Part shown: positions 48,029-60,296 of the stretch, piece by piece
How positions within the stretch are numbered: position 1 is the stretch's first letter
Layout: each line of letters opens with the position of its first letter
Assembly: GCA_947034895.1 (NCBI GenBank)
Contig: OX344764.1
Location: 56,091,348 to 56,155,347, forward strand
From: Rhytidiadelphus loreus
Taxonomy: Eukaryota > Streptophyta > Bryopsida > Hypnales > Hylocomiaceae
Length of the DNA stretch: 64,000 nt
Reading direction: 5' to 3'
Translations under genes and position numbers: made by a program
Notes under the pieces: model-generated
Told to the model about the DNA's origin: nothing
The model's input: only the letters and a program-made list of their open reading frames with translations
The model's database searches: none

Positions 48029-48224
48029 ACCTCCTTCGACGCTGCCACTTGCCGCAACCCCACGCACTCAGCTCTCGTGTCACGCAGTCGATGCAGTCTT
48101 CCTGACGCCGACAGAGCAACCTTGTGCAGCAGATTCTCATCAGTAAGTTAAGTTAAACACCTGCAGTGCTCAACCATTCCTCCCGCCAACCGCTCTCTGC
48201 AACTTAGTTTTTCCGCAGCCAGGT

Positions 48225-48345
48225 TAAATATTTGGCTCTGCGGATTCAACATTTAGCTTCGCAGATTGAAATTGTCAGGTTTTCGACTTGCAATTTTGGC
48301 TTCGTGGCTTGAAATTTGAGCTTTGCGGCTTGAAAATTGTTAGGT
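48225..48345 (+). repeat. Short tandem repeats in the probable 5' UTR
   Basis: Four to five degenerate copies of about 26 bp, each with GCTTYGYGGCTTGAAATT or a close variant, stand directly before the start codon at 48353. Confidence 0.6.
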
Positions 48346-48352
48346 TTGGGAG

Positions 48353-48793
48353 ATGGCGCGCCGTCACGTCGCACTGGCATTGCTCGCATTTCTACTCATG
48401 GTGAGCACTACTGGAGTTGCATCCCAAGCCAACACAAGAGGCGAGGCGAGCAACAACCAAGAGGCCCAGGTGAAGCAGGCGAAGGACGTGGCGGTCCAGG
48501 TATGGGAGGCGGTCGCCCCGTGGGTGCAGCGAGGATTGCAGTGGGCGAAGTCGGCTGGGAGCGACGTGGTTTCCGTGGTGTATGAGAGGGCGTCCTTCCA
48601 GGGGGTGAAGTCGGTGGCAAGCGAGGCCAGTCGCATCGCCTACCACTTCTTCACGGGGAGGCCGTATCAAGCTGCTTACCAGGTGGCCAAGAATGTGCCC
48701 GTAGTGGGAGGCGCCGTGAAGGATGTGATTGGGGAGGCTAATCTTCGAAAACAAGCGGCTCGGGAGCATGCCGAAGAGGAGAGCGAGCTCTAG
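48353..48793 (+). CDS. Small secreted-looking protein, 146 aa, family not recognised
   Basis: A single exon, GC-rich against AT-rich surroundings. Residues 1-25 form a typical signal peptide (MARRHVALALLAFLLMVSTTG, cut probably after VASQA or nearby). The mature part of about 120 residues has no Cys, is rich in Ala, Val, Lys and Glu, and forms amphipathic helices (VKQAKDVAVQVWEAVAPWVQ; VASEASRIAYHFFTGRPYQA; KNVPVVGGAVKDVIGEANL) with an acidic end. This composition recalls LEA-like or membrane-associating helical stress proteins, but no known motif is present. ABRE-like sites upstream agree with stress induction (inference). An overlapping frame from 48337 is a shadow: it has no signal peptide or domain pattern. 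Confidence 0.75.
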   Translation: MARRHVALALLAFLLMVSTTGVASQANTRGEASNNQEAQVKQAKDVAVQVWEAVAPWVQRGLQWAKSAGSDVVSVVYERASFQGVKSVASEASRIAYHFFTGRPYQAAYQVAKNVPVVGGAVKDVIGEANLRKQAAREHAEEESEL

Positions 48794-48814
48794 GAGGTGA
48801 GAAGTTGGAGCATG

Positions 48815-49262
48815 GAGGTCGAGATTCTTGCTTCCTGCTATCAGTAGTTAGGTGTTTTGCAGACAGAGTAGCAGCTTCGAGATCGAACAAATTGTAGTTC
48901 GAGGTTCTTGCTTTCTGCTATCAGTAGTCAGGTGTTTTGCAGACAGAATAGGAGCTTCGAGATCGAAGAAATTGTAGTTCGAGATTCTTTCTTGAGTTTC
49001 TACTGTCAGTCTTCGTTTGTTCAGCACAATTGAGTAGGAGCTTCAAGATCTGAAAGCAATTGTAGTACGAGTTTCTTGCTCTCTGCTGTTAGTTGGTGCA
49101 TGGGAGTTATATATATGCAGAATTGGAAAGGAGCTTTAGAGATCCCAAGAAATTGTAGTTCGAGATTTTCGCTTTCTTCTGTCAGTGTGACAGTGAATTC
49201 TTTTGCAGAATAGGAGCTTTGAGATCGAAACAATTGTAGTTCGAGATTCTTGCTTTCAGTTG
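48815..49262 (+). repeat. Tandem repeat of about 80-93 bp in the 3' flank, 5-6 copies
   Basis: The unit contains AGGAGCTTCGAGATCGAA, AATTGTAGTTCGAGATTC, TTGCTTTCTGCTATCAGTAG and TTTTGCAGACAGAATAG. The anchor ATTGTAGT recurs at 48891, 48971, 49059, 49152 and 49233. The array begins just after the stop codon of the secreted-protein gene and is likely in its 3' UTR. Confidence 0.85.
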
Positions 49263-49480
49263 TAGTTTTGTATTCTGTTGAACAGCGACTGACAGAGAGG
49301 GTAAGGTAGCTCTAGAGCTGTCTGATACCACTCTTTATATAGCCGCCCAATTTTTTACTTTAATTGTATACATTTTTGCTAATATATCTTAGTTTGTACA
49401 AGTACGTTATTTATCTCAATTTCATCAAAGTGTTAGTGGAAGGAAGTTCAAGGGAAGGCAGTGTCCTTGAGCAACAAATT

Positions 49481-49739
49481 AAGGTAACTATACCTAAAAT
49501 CACACAAATAAGCAATTCAACATAGTTCCCATTATTATATTGGAATTTTTTTTGTGGGGTCATATTGATATCAAATGCATTTTTTGGACACTATATGAAT
49601 GAACTAAGAATTTTCAAAGTGCTGAAAATAGATGTTCCTAAAAGCAATCATAGAGTTTTTTGAATAGTGGGAGTACATTTTAAGTTAGAATCTCTAAGTG
49701 TGAATTTAGGAAGTGTGGGATTTTAGGTGTAGTTACCTT
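49481..49739. mobile_element. MITE-like element, 259 bp
   Basis: AAGGTAACTATACCTAAAAT and the inverted right end AAGGTAACTACACCTAAAAT match 19 of 20. TA flanks both ends. Non-coding. It is related to 13377-13565. Confidence 0.8.
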
Positions 49740-50416
49740 ATATTACCTTCAAAACTAATATTCATTTTGTAGAGAGTTTTTTGTGAGTTCTAAAAATAAA
49801 TTTAATTCAAAGAAATCTTAATTCCTAGAGGGGTTTAGGCCCTCTTGATGTAGATTATGTGGTTTAGGATTTGAAGATGTAATATGAAAGTACAAGAAAG
49901 TTCCAATTAATTTGATATTTTATAAATACATAAATCATAAATAGAAGTGATGCAAAATTTGTAATGTTCTTGGATATTGTGGTGAAATTTTCATGAAATG
50001 TTGTAGTCATAGATTTGGTAGAAAATGTGCAATTTTACATATATTATCAAGGCTTGAATTGTAGAAAGAAGGTCCAAATCATTTACCAATTTTTGCATCA
50101 CATAGATATGTTAGATGTGATGATGGCTATGCAATTGGTTTTGCAATAAACATTGCTTAAAAATGCAATAATTAGCTTATACAATAAGGGATTTTTAGAA
50201 TACCATACATTTGGTTCATTCAATGAGAATGGTTTACACATATAAGCATGTGTTGATTGCTTGTGATAATAGTGACCTCACAACACTTGAAAGCAACTTT
50301 CATTCCCTTTCACTTGCACTTTATGCTTGGGACAAGGATATTTTTTTGGTAAGTCATGAAAATTATGAGTGAATTCAAGAATGGAAGTGGGTTGCAGATT
50401 CAAATGTATAATGATT
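49740..50416. other. AT-rich intergenic stretch
   Basis: Nothing recognisable was found. Confidence 0.4.
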
Positions 50417-50825
50417 AAGGTAGAACTGCCCAATTCCGTCAGTAATTCAATTCCGTGGTCTACAACTTTATCCCAATTTCGTCATAAAAACATGCAAATC
50501 CACTTCAGATTCTGACAACAATAATTTATTAATGCTATTAAAAGATAAAGTGTCAATTAATGATTGGTGAATCTTCAAGTGCTATTAGGTACATTGGAAA
50601 GCGGTATTGAGTTGTAAGAGGACATTTATGAATCCAGTCTAGTGGCGGTTGTGCAGTTTCACTTCAGAAATTCACAGAAATTACAGTTTTTATCAAAAAA
50701 TTATAATTCCATTTGGGTTTGACTCCTGAAACAAGAGCACACCTTTGAAAAATATGTGTCTTTCCTAAAGTTGGCCCCAATATAGTCAGATTGCGAATCA
50801 GGGTGGTCATGGGTAGTTCTACCTT
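50417..50825. mobile_element. MITE-like element, 409 bp
   Basis: AAGGTAGAACTGCCC and the inverted right end AAGGTAGAACTACCC match 14 of 15, with TA at both flanks. Non-coding. Confidence 0.7.
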
Positions 50826-51734
50826 ATAGGCTATAATAGGATCATTGTAAAAATAACTGTTGTAGAAGAGTGTCAATATCTTTTAAAAGTTGAAGTGTCA
50901 TAAAAGTATATCTTTTAAATTACTCTCAAAAAGTCACTTGAAACCATTACTCTAGATATTAGTTAACAACCATGTTGTACCATGTGTAAAATTTTAAATT
51001 TTATGTAAAATGTGTAAATCAATTTCATCATCTCTAATACACAGATATTAGAACAACAACAAAATTTAAATAAAAGATTAAAGTTAACGAGAAAAAATAA
51101 TTTATAAAAAAATAAAATACATTTTCAAATTAAAAATGCAAATGAAATATTAGATACAATAAAGTTTGGATTCTAATTCATGTAGTTTTAAGTTGTAATT
51201 AAATAATTCATTGAATTTTTAGAATTTAATCTTTTTAAATGGTGTCAAAACTAAATCCATTGTGCTTTCTTTAATTAGTTTAAATCATATACAAAAATGG
51301 ATTGTCCACAAGTAACAATTGAATTTGATGAAGACACATTTAGTTTTTAGATGCAAAGATTGGCAATAAACAAGTCAAATATCTCCTATAGAAAATGCCC
51401 ACTCTTGGCCTTATTCCTAAATGTCACTTCATTTTATTGTTGTTATATTTTGGTATTAAATTAAATCATATAAAATTATTACTATTTTTATAAGATTTCC
51501 TAAAGCCCATTTTAGAATCAAATATTTTTGATGAAAATTTGTAATTTTCCTATTTAGCTTTTTGTGCAAAGACCTATATTATAAAACTTGATTTTCTAAT
51601 CTTAACAACTCTTAGAGACAAACTCCATATACATTAGGTAATTTCAAAAGAACTTACATTGCAAATTCATTAAATTATATATAGAGTAAATTTAGATATA
51701 CAAAAAAGTATCATAATTGTAAATATCATGTCTT
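50826..51734. other. AT-rich intergenic stretch
   Basis: Nothing recognisable was found. Confidence 0.4.
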
Positions 51735-52637
51735 TTAACTCCTCAAGGCCCAACAACTTTTTGACAATGGAGGTTTTCAATGAATTGTCCCACTTTGATA
51801 TTTTTTTGCACATAGATGTACCTAATTTTTTAAATTTTAATTGTACAAAAGTAAAGACTACTTTGTCTAGTATGCATGGAATTACTTGTGGAAAATTTTG
51901 ACCATTAGATTTTTAGATTATAATGATTTTAGATGATCAGTTTCATAGGCAAAAAACAGAGTTTGGGGGGAAGAAATATTATAAGAAGACAAATAATGAT
52001 TTTTTATCCCACCCCTCCCACCCACCTCAAAAAATTATATTGGAATGTTAGACAAATGTAGTATTTTTTAATTTAAAAAATTGAGGAATATAAAATTGAG
52101 TAGAAAGTCAAAATTGACCAAATTTGATCATCCAAAATTTAAAAAAAATTATATATCTATCAATTTTTGAAATTTAACAATTGATATTATTAGCATATTG
52201 TTTGGAACATCTTCCAAATTTTTTGAATCATTCTTGTTATTTTATATTCTTAATCAAACTAGATCGAACCTTTTATTTCTAAAATTGCTAAAAGTACAAA
52301 TTTGAAAAAAAATCTCGAAAGTTCAAACCGAGTTTGTTCATGTAGATTAAAGACTATAAATGTCCAAAAAAATGTTTTTTTTCCATCCCTACTATTCCTT
52401 TCATTGGAAAAACATTGTGTTTTCTCCCTTTTTCTATTAGACTACATTTCTTGAATAAAATTTTAAATACTTCTCACATTTAAATTTTGAAAACTGAAAA
52501 ATGCGACAAGTATGTTAACTTTTTACTCTACAAGATCCTAGTTTACAAAATATTGAGATTTAATTCACCCTACCAAGAATTTGCCATTGAAAATTTGAAG
52601 AGGAAGCATTGTGTCTTCTTGGTTCTCGAGGGGTTAA
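51735..52637. mobile_element. TTAA-bounded non-autonomous element, about 0.9 kb
   Basis: TTAACTCCTCAAGGCCCAA and the inverted right end TTAACCCCTCGAGAACCAA match about 15 of 19. It has no coding capacity. The internal start (AACAACTTTTTGACAA) resembles that of the element at 20027. Confidence 0.55.
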
Positions 52638-53742
52638 TATCAAATTATTTATTAACATGATGATAAATTTAGATGTCAATAGAAGACTAATGGACTTCAA
52701 ATTAATTCAAATTTCCATTACTTTGTTATAAAAATTATAATCATTTTATCTATATGTGGTATTGTTGTATTTTCTTTCCTTTGTTCTTATAAACACGATT
52801 AGTTTATTCCTTTCACTACCAGAGGAAGGAGTGAATTAAGTGAGTTTTTTAGTCCAGAAATGCATACTGGAAGTCCACGGCATTTCAATAATTATTCTTG
52901 AAATTCTTGTGTCTAGGACATACCTTAATGTTCTTTACTGAATTACTCGCAATTGTTCTTTGAAGTCATTCTTGCGCGACTCAAAAATGTACTTTGAGGA
53001 AAATGAATGACTTTGTGAAAATTTTCTTTTAATATCTTCCACGTCACTGGTAGTTGTCAAAATGGCATTGAATGTGGAGGTTCACGATGATTCGTACAAC
53101 TGTCAACAGGATTGGTTCATGTACAGAAATTTAGTCTTGCCAGTTGTTAATAGATGAGTCGTCTACAAGTATAATAATTTTAATTGGAAAATATTGTTTG
53201 TGGTTCTAAATTTTGTGGTGAGGCCTTCTTTTAATTTCCAGATATTTTTCCCTTTCATCCCCACAGTGTAATAAAACAATTACATGCACAATCACAATGT
53301 ATAGTTAAGAAAACTTTATTTCACATAGAACTTGTAGAAGACACGTAAAAAACCCCAGCGATCATCACTAACTAACTTCAGGTTTCCTTTTCTCATATCA
53401 CTGCTACAGTATAACCATGATGTCTAATACTACTTGTCTAAGTGCGTTATTGCATGTGATGAACTCATATTTCCTTGACTGTATTGTAATAACGACTACG
53501 TTCTATGAGCTCCGTTACTTGCCTTCTACACGCTATATCTATGCAAATTCAAAACCAGTGATATCAATGTGTGATCGCAATGGAAAAAGAACACTATACC
53601 TGCCGACACTACCACACTCTATACATATTCCATACATACTTAACTTCACCTCCTTTTAGCACTTGTGCCTGCACAATACAAGCTTGCATCGAGTACAAAT
53701 GCAACCTGGTTTATACATGCAAAGAAGTGCATGGCTCCCCTT
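52638..53742. other. Intergenic stretch
   Basis: No gene was found; it is the 3' flank of the CACTA ORF1-like gene on the minus strand. Confidence 0.4.
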
Positions 53743-56632
53743 TCAACAATGTAGAAGACTTTCTGGCCACATTATAGTTTCACCTTCTCTATCTTTCACG
53801 GTCTTCTGCTGAACTTGATCTTTCCAACCTGCCGGGAAAGGACATATTTCGCAACCCCCACTATCTGTGTATGAAATGACTTTCACGCTGCACCATCCTT
53901 TGGGAATAACTTTACGAACAAATTTTGAACCTGAGAACCCCATCAAAATGGCCTTCCCGATCTCTTCCTTTATGCCTCCTATAATTGCAAGCATGGCTAC
54001 AACATCACCGCACTCCATCTGCATTTTCCCATTCCACACCAATTCTTCGGTCATTAGAATTTAAGAAGTCCGTTTGTCATGTCCGGCAATAGTGACGTTC
54101 ATTCACTAATTATGTATATCGTAATGTACACTTTCATTACCTCTTTATGTAGGTCATGCTTTCAATTCTTGTAGTGGGACGTGAATAGTCCTCTAGAAAA
54201 GTTGGAAACATGCTATAAAATGAAGGTAATCTACACGGACATTTTTCGAAGAACCATTGCAAACACAATTTCTATGAGCTCTGTCATTGGACCTCCTTTC
54301 TACCTCTGCATATGTTGTTATGTATATGAGCACATATTGCATGAAAATCATCATTATTGCAATTGGAATTTCCTACTCAATCGTTTATAAGTCCAATTCT
54401 AAATACGAAAAAAAACACTTTTGGCATATGTTCTCAGCATTCTCACCTCTATTTCGTTTTCCCCTTCTCCTGATGCACCCACGAGTTTATTCCCTCCTTC
54501 TCCTGTCATTGGCCTTGACAAGTATGTCTCAAGTTGTGATACTGACTTACCCTGTAATAGTACCTTAGGCGTCTTACTTGTGGCTCCATAGCGCATTAGG
54601 GATTGCGATTGGTTATTAACACTTCTTAGCATGTTGTTCTCCTTCGTCCCATTTGAAACTGCCCATACTCACATTGGCTCATGTAAATGCTTGGTATTGA
54701 ATTTCTTAGTTTAAATGCCGTCAATTGAATGCTTGGAACTGACATTCATTACATTTGTTATGCATTAGGACTGAGGTATACATTTCATTACTCAGAACTC
54801 TTTTATTCAGCCTTTGGACTCAGTTATTCAAGCCTTGAATAAATTGAATAAACTTCAACACTTGAATAAATTTCAAAATTCATTCAAAATTTAATTACAA
54901 GTAGAATATTATCATTTTTTGAGTAAAAATTTGTTGGAATGGATGTGAAATTCAGTTCTCTTCACATAGAGATTTCTGTAAATTTTTGTGTTTTCAAAAT
55001 CTATGACTTCATTTGTGCAAATCCAATTTTGAAGTAAACTCAATGCAATTTTGGCTTATTCAACACTTGACATACCTTTACATTTGTAATTTTTGAAAAA
55101 AAAAGACTCTACTAACACCAAATCCAAAAATTAGATAGGACCCTAGTCAACTTCATAAATTCTCTCCACATACATGTATCAAACCGTTTAAACGCTTAAA
55201 GGTTAATGCATTGGATGAAAACATAGAAGATACCTGTATCAAACACTACCATGCTGCCATTTTTGCTACTAAGAGTCAAGTCTAACTCTTTCACTTTTTT
55301 GGCCTTATTAAGATGTACCTGCATAATCATTTACTTCAGTGGGGCACCATCTCTCCAAAATCTTGTGATTGTATGCTAGGAATAACGATGCTTTAAACTG
55401 AAGATGCCTACTACTTTGTCTGTTTTTGATACAAATATTAGTTGACGCTTCCATTGCTCCCACATAATGCAAACATGCATTGTTAGGCAGTTTCCAATAC
55501 AACCAATAATCTTCACTGCCACTTAAAGTACAAATAATTAAGCTTCACGTCATTATTTTTCCTCCTCAACTTCAAGAAACAACTCTCATTCATTGTAGCA
55601 TTGTTTACCTTTCTGGAATTTTGAAGCCTCAACAATTCCCTTTTCAGTTTCTCAATTGTTGTTTCCACATCCTCATTCTCATGAGAAAGAACATCATGTG
55701 CCGTTTTGAGGTGATTGGGATTCATCCTTTGCATATACTTTTCACTCTCCTGCAACAATGGCATGGCATGCACAATTAATTAGTGGCTACGTACTACTAC
55801 AACATATTTGACATATACAAATATAACTCCAAAAACAAAGTCTTTTATTTTTGAAAAAAAAAAATGACGATGCGGCATGGAACCATAAAAGAAAATCTCC
55901 TCAGAATACAAAATTTCACCCTTCAGAATGACAAACCAAACAACTACTTATCCTTCCAGAACTCTTCTTTGAAAATCATGTCATTGGTCTATGACATGTT
56001 CAACTCCATTGCCTGAGAATGTCAAATGTGCAATTCATTATTAAAAAAAGGCCTAAACAATTCTCCTCTTCATATGAGATGGCACATGAGCATATAGAAT
56101 GGAAAATACCTTACTTGCTTTATTAGATTTCCCAAAACAAACATCATACCTGCAACTGAATCGTGAAGTCCTTCTCCCGCACACCTTCAGGACTTCTCTC
56201 TTTCTCTTTCAATTTGAGGCCACTGGAACCACTAGACATGGGGTGCTTCGACGACTTCTTTGTGAGGTCCACTATTTTTGACCAGTAAGTAGCATTGACA
56301 TCGTCTGGTTTTGTATCATTCACAATTTTCTTATATTTGTACTTCAATTGCATCTTGCGGTTCCTCATAAATTTTGTTGCAGCTTTCTCGAACATCTCTC
56401 TTGCTCTGTGACCATATCCCTCGAACTCCCACTCCTTCTCCAGAGCGTGCCACAGACTGTCAACAACTGCTTTTGGATGGTGATTGATGTTATCCATTGA
56501 CGGATCCAGACGACTGCATTGTCCGCGAATTGCGGCTCTCCATTGACGCTTGTGGATACCTCGAGCTTTGCCAGTACCATCTATGTGAATGACATATGGA
56601 CATTTCTTCACAGCTTTTCGATTACTCATCAA
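53743..56632 (-). CDS. CACTA (En/Spm) ORF1-like protein, several exons
   Basis: Minus-strand exons: 56632-56150, 55749-55609, 55318-55234, 54551-54447 and 54018-53743. Exons 1-3 join in phase 0, and exons 4-5 join in phase 0; the junction between 3 (phase 1) and 4 does not fit, so an exon is missed or an indel exists. The N-terminal exon has a basic helical DNA-binding-like region (GIHKRQWRAAIRGQCSR; SLWHALEKEWEFEGYGHRAR; YWSKIVDLTKKSSKHP), the pattern of plant Ptta/En/Spm ORF1 proteins. Exon 2 is a coiled coil (ENEDVETTIEKLKRELLRLQ). The last exon resembles the DUF8039 module (PKGWCSVKVISYTD, then ETIMWPESLL). Such proteins bind transposon ends. It lies on the same strand as the TNP2-like frame 3.7 kb away and may belong with it. 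Confidence 0.55.
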
Positions 56633-56930
56633 TTCTTTTGATCTTTTTGCTCTAAACCACAGGGAACCTTGTCCGATTCACTGGGCAGTGAATCCGGTGC
56701 AAACAGCTCGCGTTGCCCCGTGATCTGTTACGCACTGAGAACTTTCTTTTCTTTCGACGCGCGCGCGACGAGGTGGTGCGTGGCCTCGCTCCCACATGCC
56801 TTGGAGCCGCTAACCGGTGGTTTTGATTGGGCGCTGGGACAGAGGGTGACGATGGGTTGCAGTTTTGGCCCGCGCAGCTCGAAAAGTTATCCCACTTATT
56901 TACAAATGGATTTACCAAACTCGCAATTAA
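56633..56930 (-). promoter_or_regulatory. GC-rich 5' flank of the ORF1-like gene
   Basis: A GC-rich island (CGACGCGCGCGCGACGAGG) immediately upstream of the minus-strand start at 56632, likely promoter or 5' UTR. No motif is assigned. Confidence 0.3.
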
Positions 56931-57385
56931 TATTAATTAATTAAAATTTTAAGGCATTCTTTTAAATTCAATTTTAAAACCCTAATTAAAATTATTTGAT
57001 TAATTTTTTGGGGGGTAAATTCAGATTTTGTAGAGTTGGATTCATCATATTTTTATCAATGTTAATTAAATAAAATTTGAAAGCATTCTTTTAAATTCGA
57101 TTAAAAAACCCTAATTACAATTATTTGATTAATTTTTTGGGCAATAAATTCACTTTCGTAGAGTTGGATTCATCATATTTTTATTAATGTTAATTAAAAA
57201 AAATTGAAGGCATTCTTTCAAATTTGTTTTAAAAATCCTAATTAAAATTATTTGATTAATTGTTTTTGGGATAATTTCACCTCTGTACAGTTGGATCCAT
57301 CATATTTTTATTAGTGTTAATTAAATAAAACTTCAAGGCATTCTTTTAAATTCAATTAAAAATCTCCAATTAAATTAAATTTTTT
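56931..57385. repeat. Tandem repeat of about 115-120 bp, four diverged copies
   Basis: Each unit has GGCATTCTTTTAAATTC, AAAACCCTAATTAAAATTAT, TTTGATTAATTTTTTGGG and GTAGAGTTGGATTCATCATA. It ends near 57385 where the pattern decays. Non-coding. Confidence 0.8.
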
Positions 57386-59353
57386 ATTTTTTGGGGGTAT
57401 TTCAAGAGAACAATTTGAGTCTATTCATTGTTGAGAGTAAATACAAGCACATTAAGGTAGCCTCCTCTTGAAGTGACCATTTAAGTGTTAATTGCCTTTT
57501 CGAAGAAGCTAAACTCCTTGAAACAATTTTCATTAAGATTTCATAGGAAGAAAAAAGGAATTGGCATTTAACCCAAGTTGTTTCATATTTTTTGGACCAT
57601 TTTGGAATTAGTTACAAATTTTTGAAGCTGAAACACAATGGTCACTAAAAGCGACCACTTCCTAAAAACATTGAGAACATAGAGAATGTAGAAGCCTTCT
57701 CAAAATATTGAGAATGTAGAAGTCTTCTCAAAATATTAAGAATGTAGAAGCCACCTCAAAATCCAAATAGTCTTGTACGGAAACAATGGAATGTCACGTG
57801 TTGATATCAAAGGACTATGCACAGAAAAATTCACAATCTTTGATTGTATATAATAGAAAATATACACATTCAAATGATGAAGTACAAAAGGAAAAAAAAG
57901 TTGGTCAGTACTCTTCATTCTATTTTGTAACTACTCTAATATAGTGACTTGTCCATTTTGTCTTTCACTGTCTATATTTTGTTATTTAGAGCATTGCCAT
58001 CCATTCCCCCAAAACATGGCTTGGGAAGTGGGGTGGCCTAGGCTGTGCTCCTCATGAGTTCCATTTGGTCGGGGAGACACCCTAGTCATCACCAGCCAAA
58101 TAACACAAGGAAAAAAATATTGAGAATTAATGAGAAAAATACAATATTTTAAGTTTTATTCAATTGCAATGATAAATGCAGCTTAGTCCTTGTAGTGTTA
58201 AATTACATATTTTACAATATGCATTTTGAACTTAAATTTTATTATCATGAATAATTGATTTGAAAATTTTAAAAAAAGAACACCAAAATAAATATGATTT
58301 CAATATTATTTATTTAATTAAAAAATTCAATTTGAATTAAAAAATTTAAAATTAATTGTGTTGAAAAAAAGTATTCAATTTTTTTTTTAAACGGTATTTG
58401 AAATGTACTTCAAATGTGCTTCAGGTCTGCCTCAAGCACACCTCAAGCACACTTCAAGCAAACTTTTACATTTCAAATTTTTAAGAAAAATGTCTTAAAA
58501 AACTATACTCAAAATTTAAGAGAAAAAAAAATGTGCTTGTGGTACGTCTGATGTCTATTTCAAGGACAACTCAAGTGCACTTTAACTTTACTCATTGCAT
58601 TTGAATCAATTTTTATTTTAAATGTCTTAAAAAATCCTACTCAAATTTTTTTTTTTAAAAATATGCTTGAAGTGTTCAACTAGACATTGAGATCAATTTT
58701 TTTTTTGGTTTTTAAATTAAAATGGAATGAAAATAATAAATGTGTGCTTGAGGTGAGCTTCAAATCGACCTCTAGCACGCCTCCAACATTTTAAAACCAG
58801 AAGGTGCACATACACCTTCCTTTATTTTTTTCTCAACTAATTGTGTACAAAACTTGAAACTACTATGACTATGTGTTGAAGACATGATTTAAAAGCATTT
58901 ATCAATACAAGCTATGACCCTCCATAACTTTCAAAAACTCAAAGGCCTAGAACAACAACATACAAAAATTATCGAGCAATTTTATAATAGTAACTGGACA
59001 AAATAACAACAGTGACAAATTTGATGTATACACTTCCTGTGCTTTTTACTCCAGAAACAATTTCTTTTTCCAGTCATGCTAAACATTGCTACCTTCTTTT
59101 CTAAAGAGCACTTGTGATTACTTTGTAAAACAAAAAAGAAACATGGGTCCTTTTAAAAAACAAACAGAGTAGATTTTTTTAATAAACTATAGTTATAGTT
59201 TGTCTAAGTGTAGATCCCTCAATGGTGCTTGGATTGGCATTTTAGAAAACAATATTCATTACAAATGTATCATACTTCTAAGCAATTTTGTCCCATTAAA
59301 ATACCAAAAACTAAGTGGAGCTTTGTATGGCCTTCCATGGCTTACAAAAATTT
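57386..59353. other. AT-rich stretch with repeat remnants
   Basis: No gene was found. About 57453-57660 is a diverged relative of the 13081 element (shared TTTCATATTTTTTGGACC and AAAGCGACCAC). About 58395-58800 has short irregular repeats of CTCAAGCACACTTCAAG type. Confidence 0.5.
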
Positions 59354-59495
59354 CACTACAAGAAATGAGCTAAATTTCCACTATGACGCCACTGTTAACA
59401 TGAAAACATATGGATGTCTAAAAAAATCTGTCTAGAAAAACATAGGGATTTCACTAGTGTGGACAAGTAGTATTTGCCCTCATTTTCTTGTAGTG
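59354..59495. mobile_element. Facing CACTA-type termini, 142 bp apart
   Basis: CACTACAAGAAATGAG at 59354 and CATTTTCTTGTAGTG ending at 59495 are the classic CACTA terminal sequence in inverted orientation. The 3-bp flanks (TTT and TAT) do not match, so this is either a tiny derivative that lost its duplication or two unrelated ends. The left one could be the 3' border of the element carrying the TNP2-like gene. Confidence 0.55.
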
Positions 59496-60296
59496 TATAC
59501 ATACTTATTTTACACAAAAATAGTGAGAAATGATTATCAAAATTGTAGACAAAGTTTCGTTCTAGAAATTCTATTCTTTAATTTTCAAGAAAAAATACTA
59601 TGAAAGTTCATACTCTCCTACCACTATAGGTCCAATAAAACTGGATCTAAAAATGTTTATCTATTGTTGTTCAGAAATTCAAAACTACCCTCATTAATAA
59701 GGTGGGGCATTGTACATGTTGTCAAAAACTCAACATTTATTCATTCACAACCTTGAAGTACAGAACAATAATTTACAAAAATAATAAAAAGTATCAATCT
59801 TTCAACTTATTCGCTACTTTCATGACCTCTGTGTACTCATATTTCTTCTACTTTCCACACAAACTTGCTCATGATAAAACACTTAGTTGATTGATGGCTA
59901 CATCTATATGACTTTGTTGACATTAACATTTGTGGTAAGAATAAGATACTCATTATTATAATTTAATAAATTTTAAATAATATACAAAATAAAATGTTGC
60001 TTTTGGAAAAAAGATTTCATAAATGTACAACAATTGTAGGATAAGATATTATAATTGTCTTGCTTTTCTCAAAAACAAATTACAAATGCAGAAGGTTTTG
60101 CTTTTTAAACCAATATGTTGTAAGAATTAGGTACACATACCTAATGATTACATCTTTTCATATTAAGTTTGATTCTTAATATAAGAATGAATATTTATGA
60201 ACCTCAAAATTCATGAAGCAATACTAAATTGCTTGTGGCAATGGCATAAAGTACACTAATTAGGAATTAACACTAGTTCGGAATGAACGTCTAATT
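59496..60296. other. Flank between CACTA termini and the TNP2-like frame
   Basis: AT-rich, without a gene. Confidence 0.4.

Noticed and set aside
48551..48566. GTCGGCTGGGAGCGAC as an outside copy of the palindrome
   Set aside because: It is codon sequence of the secreted-protein gene, only half matching and not symmetrical.
48337..48585. Alternative frame overlapping the secreted-protein gene
   Set aside because: Gly/Arg-rich translation of GC-rich DNA with no signal peptide; the 48353 frame has one.
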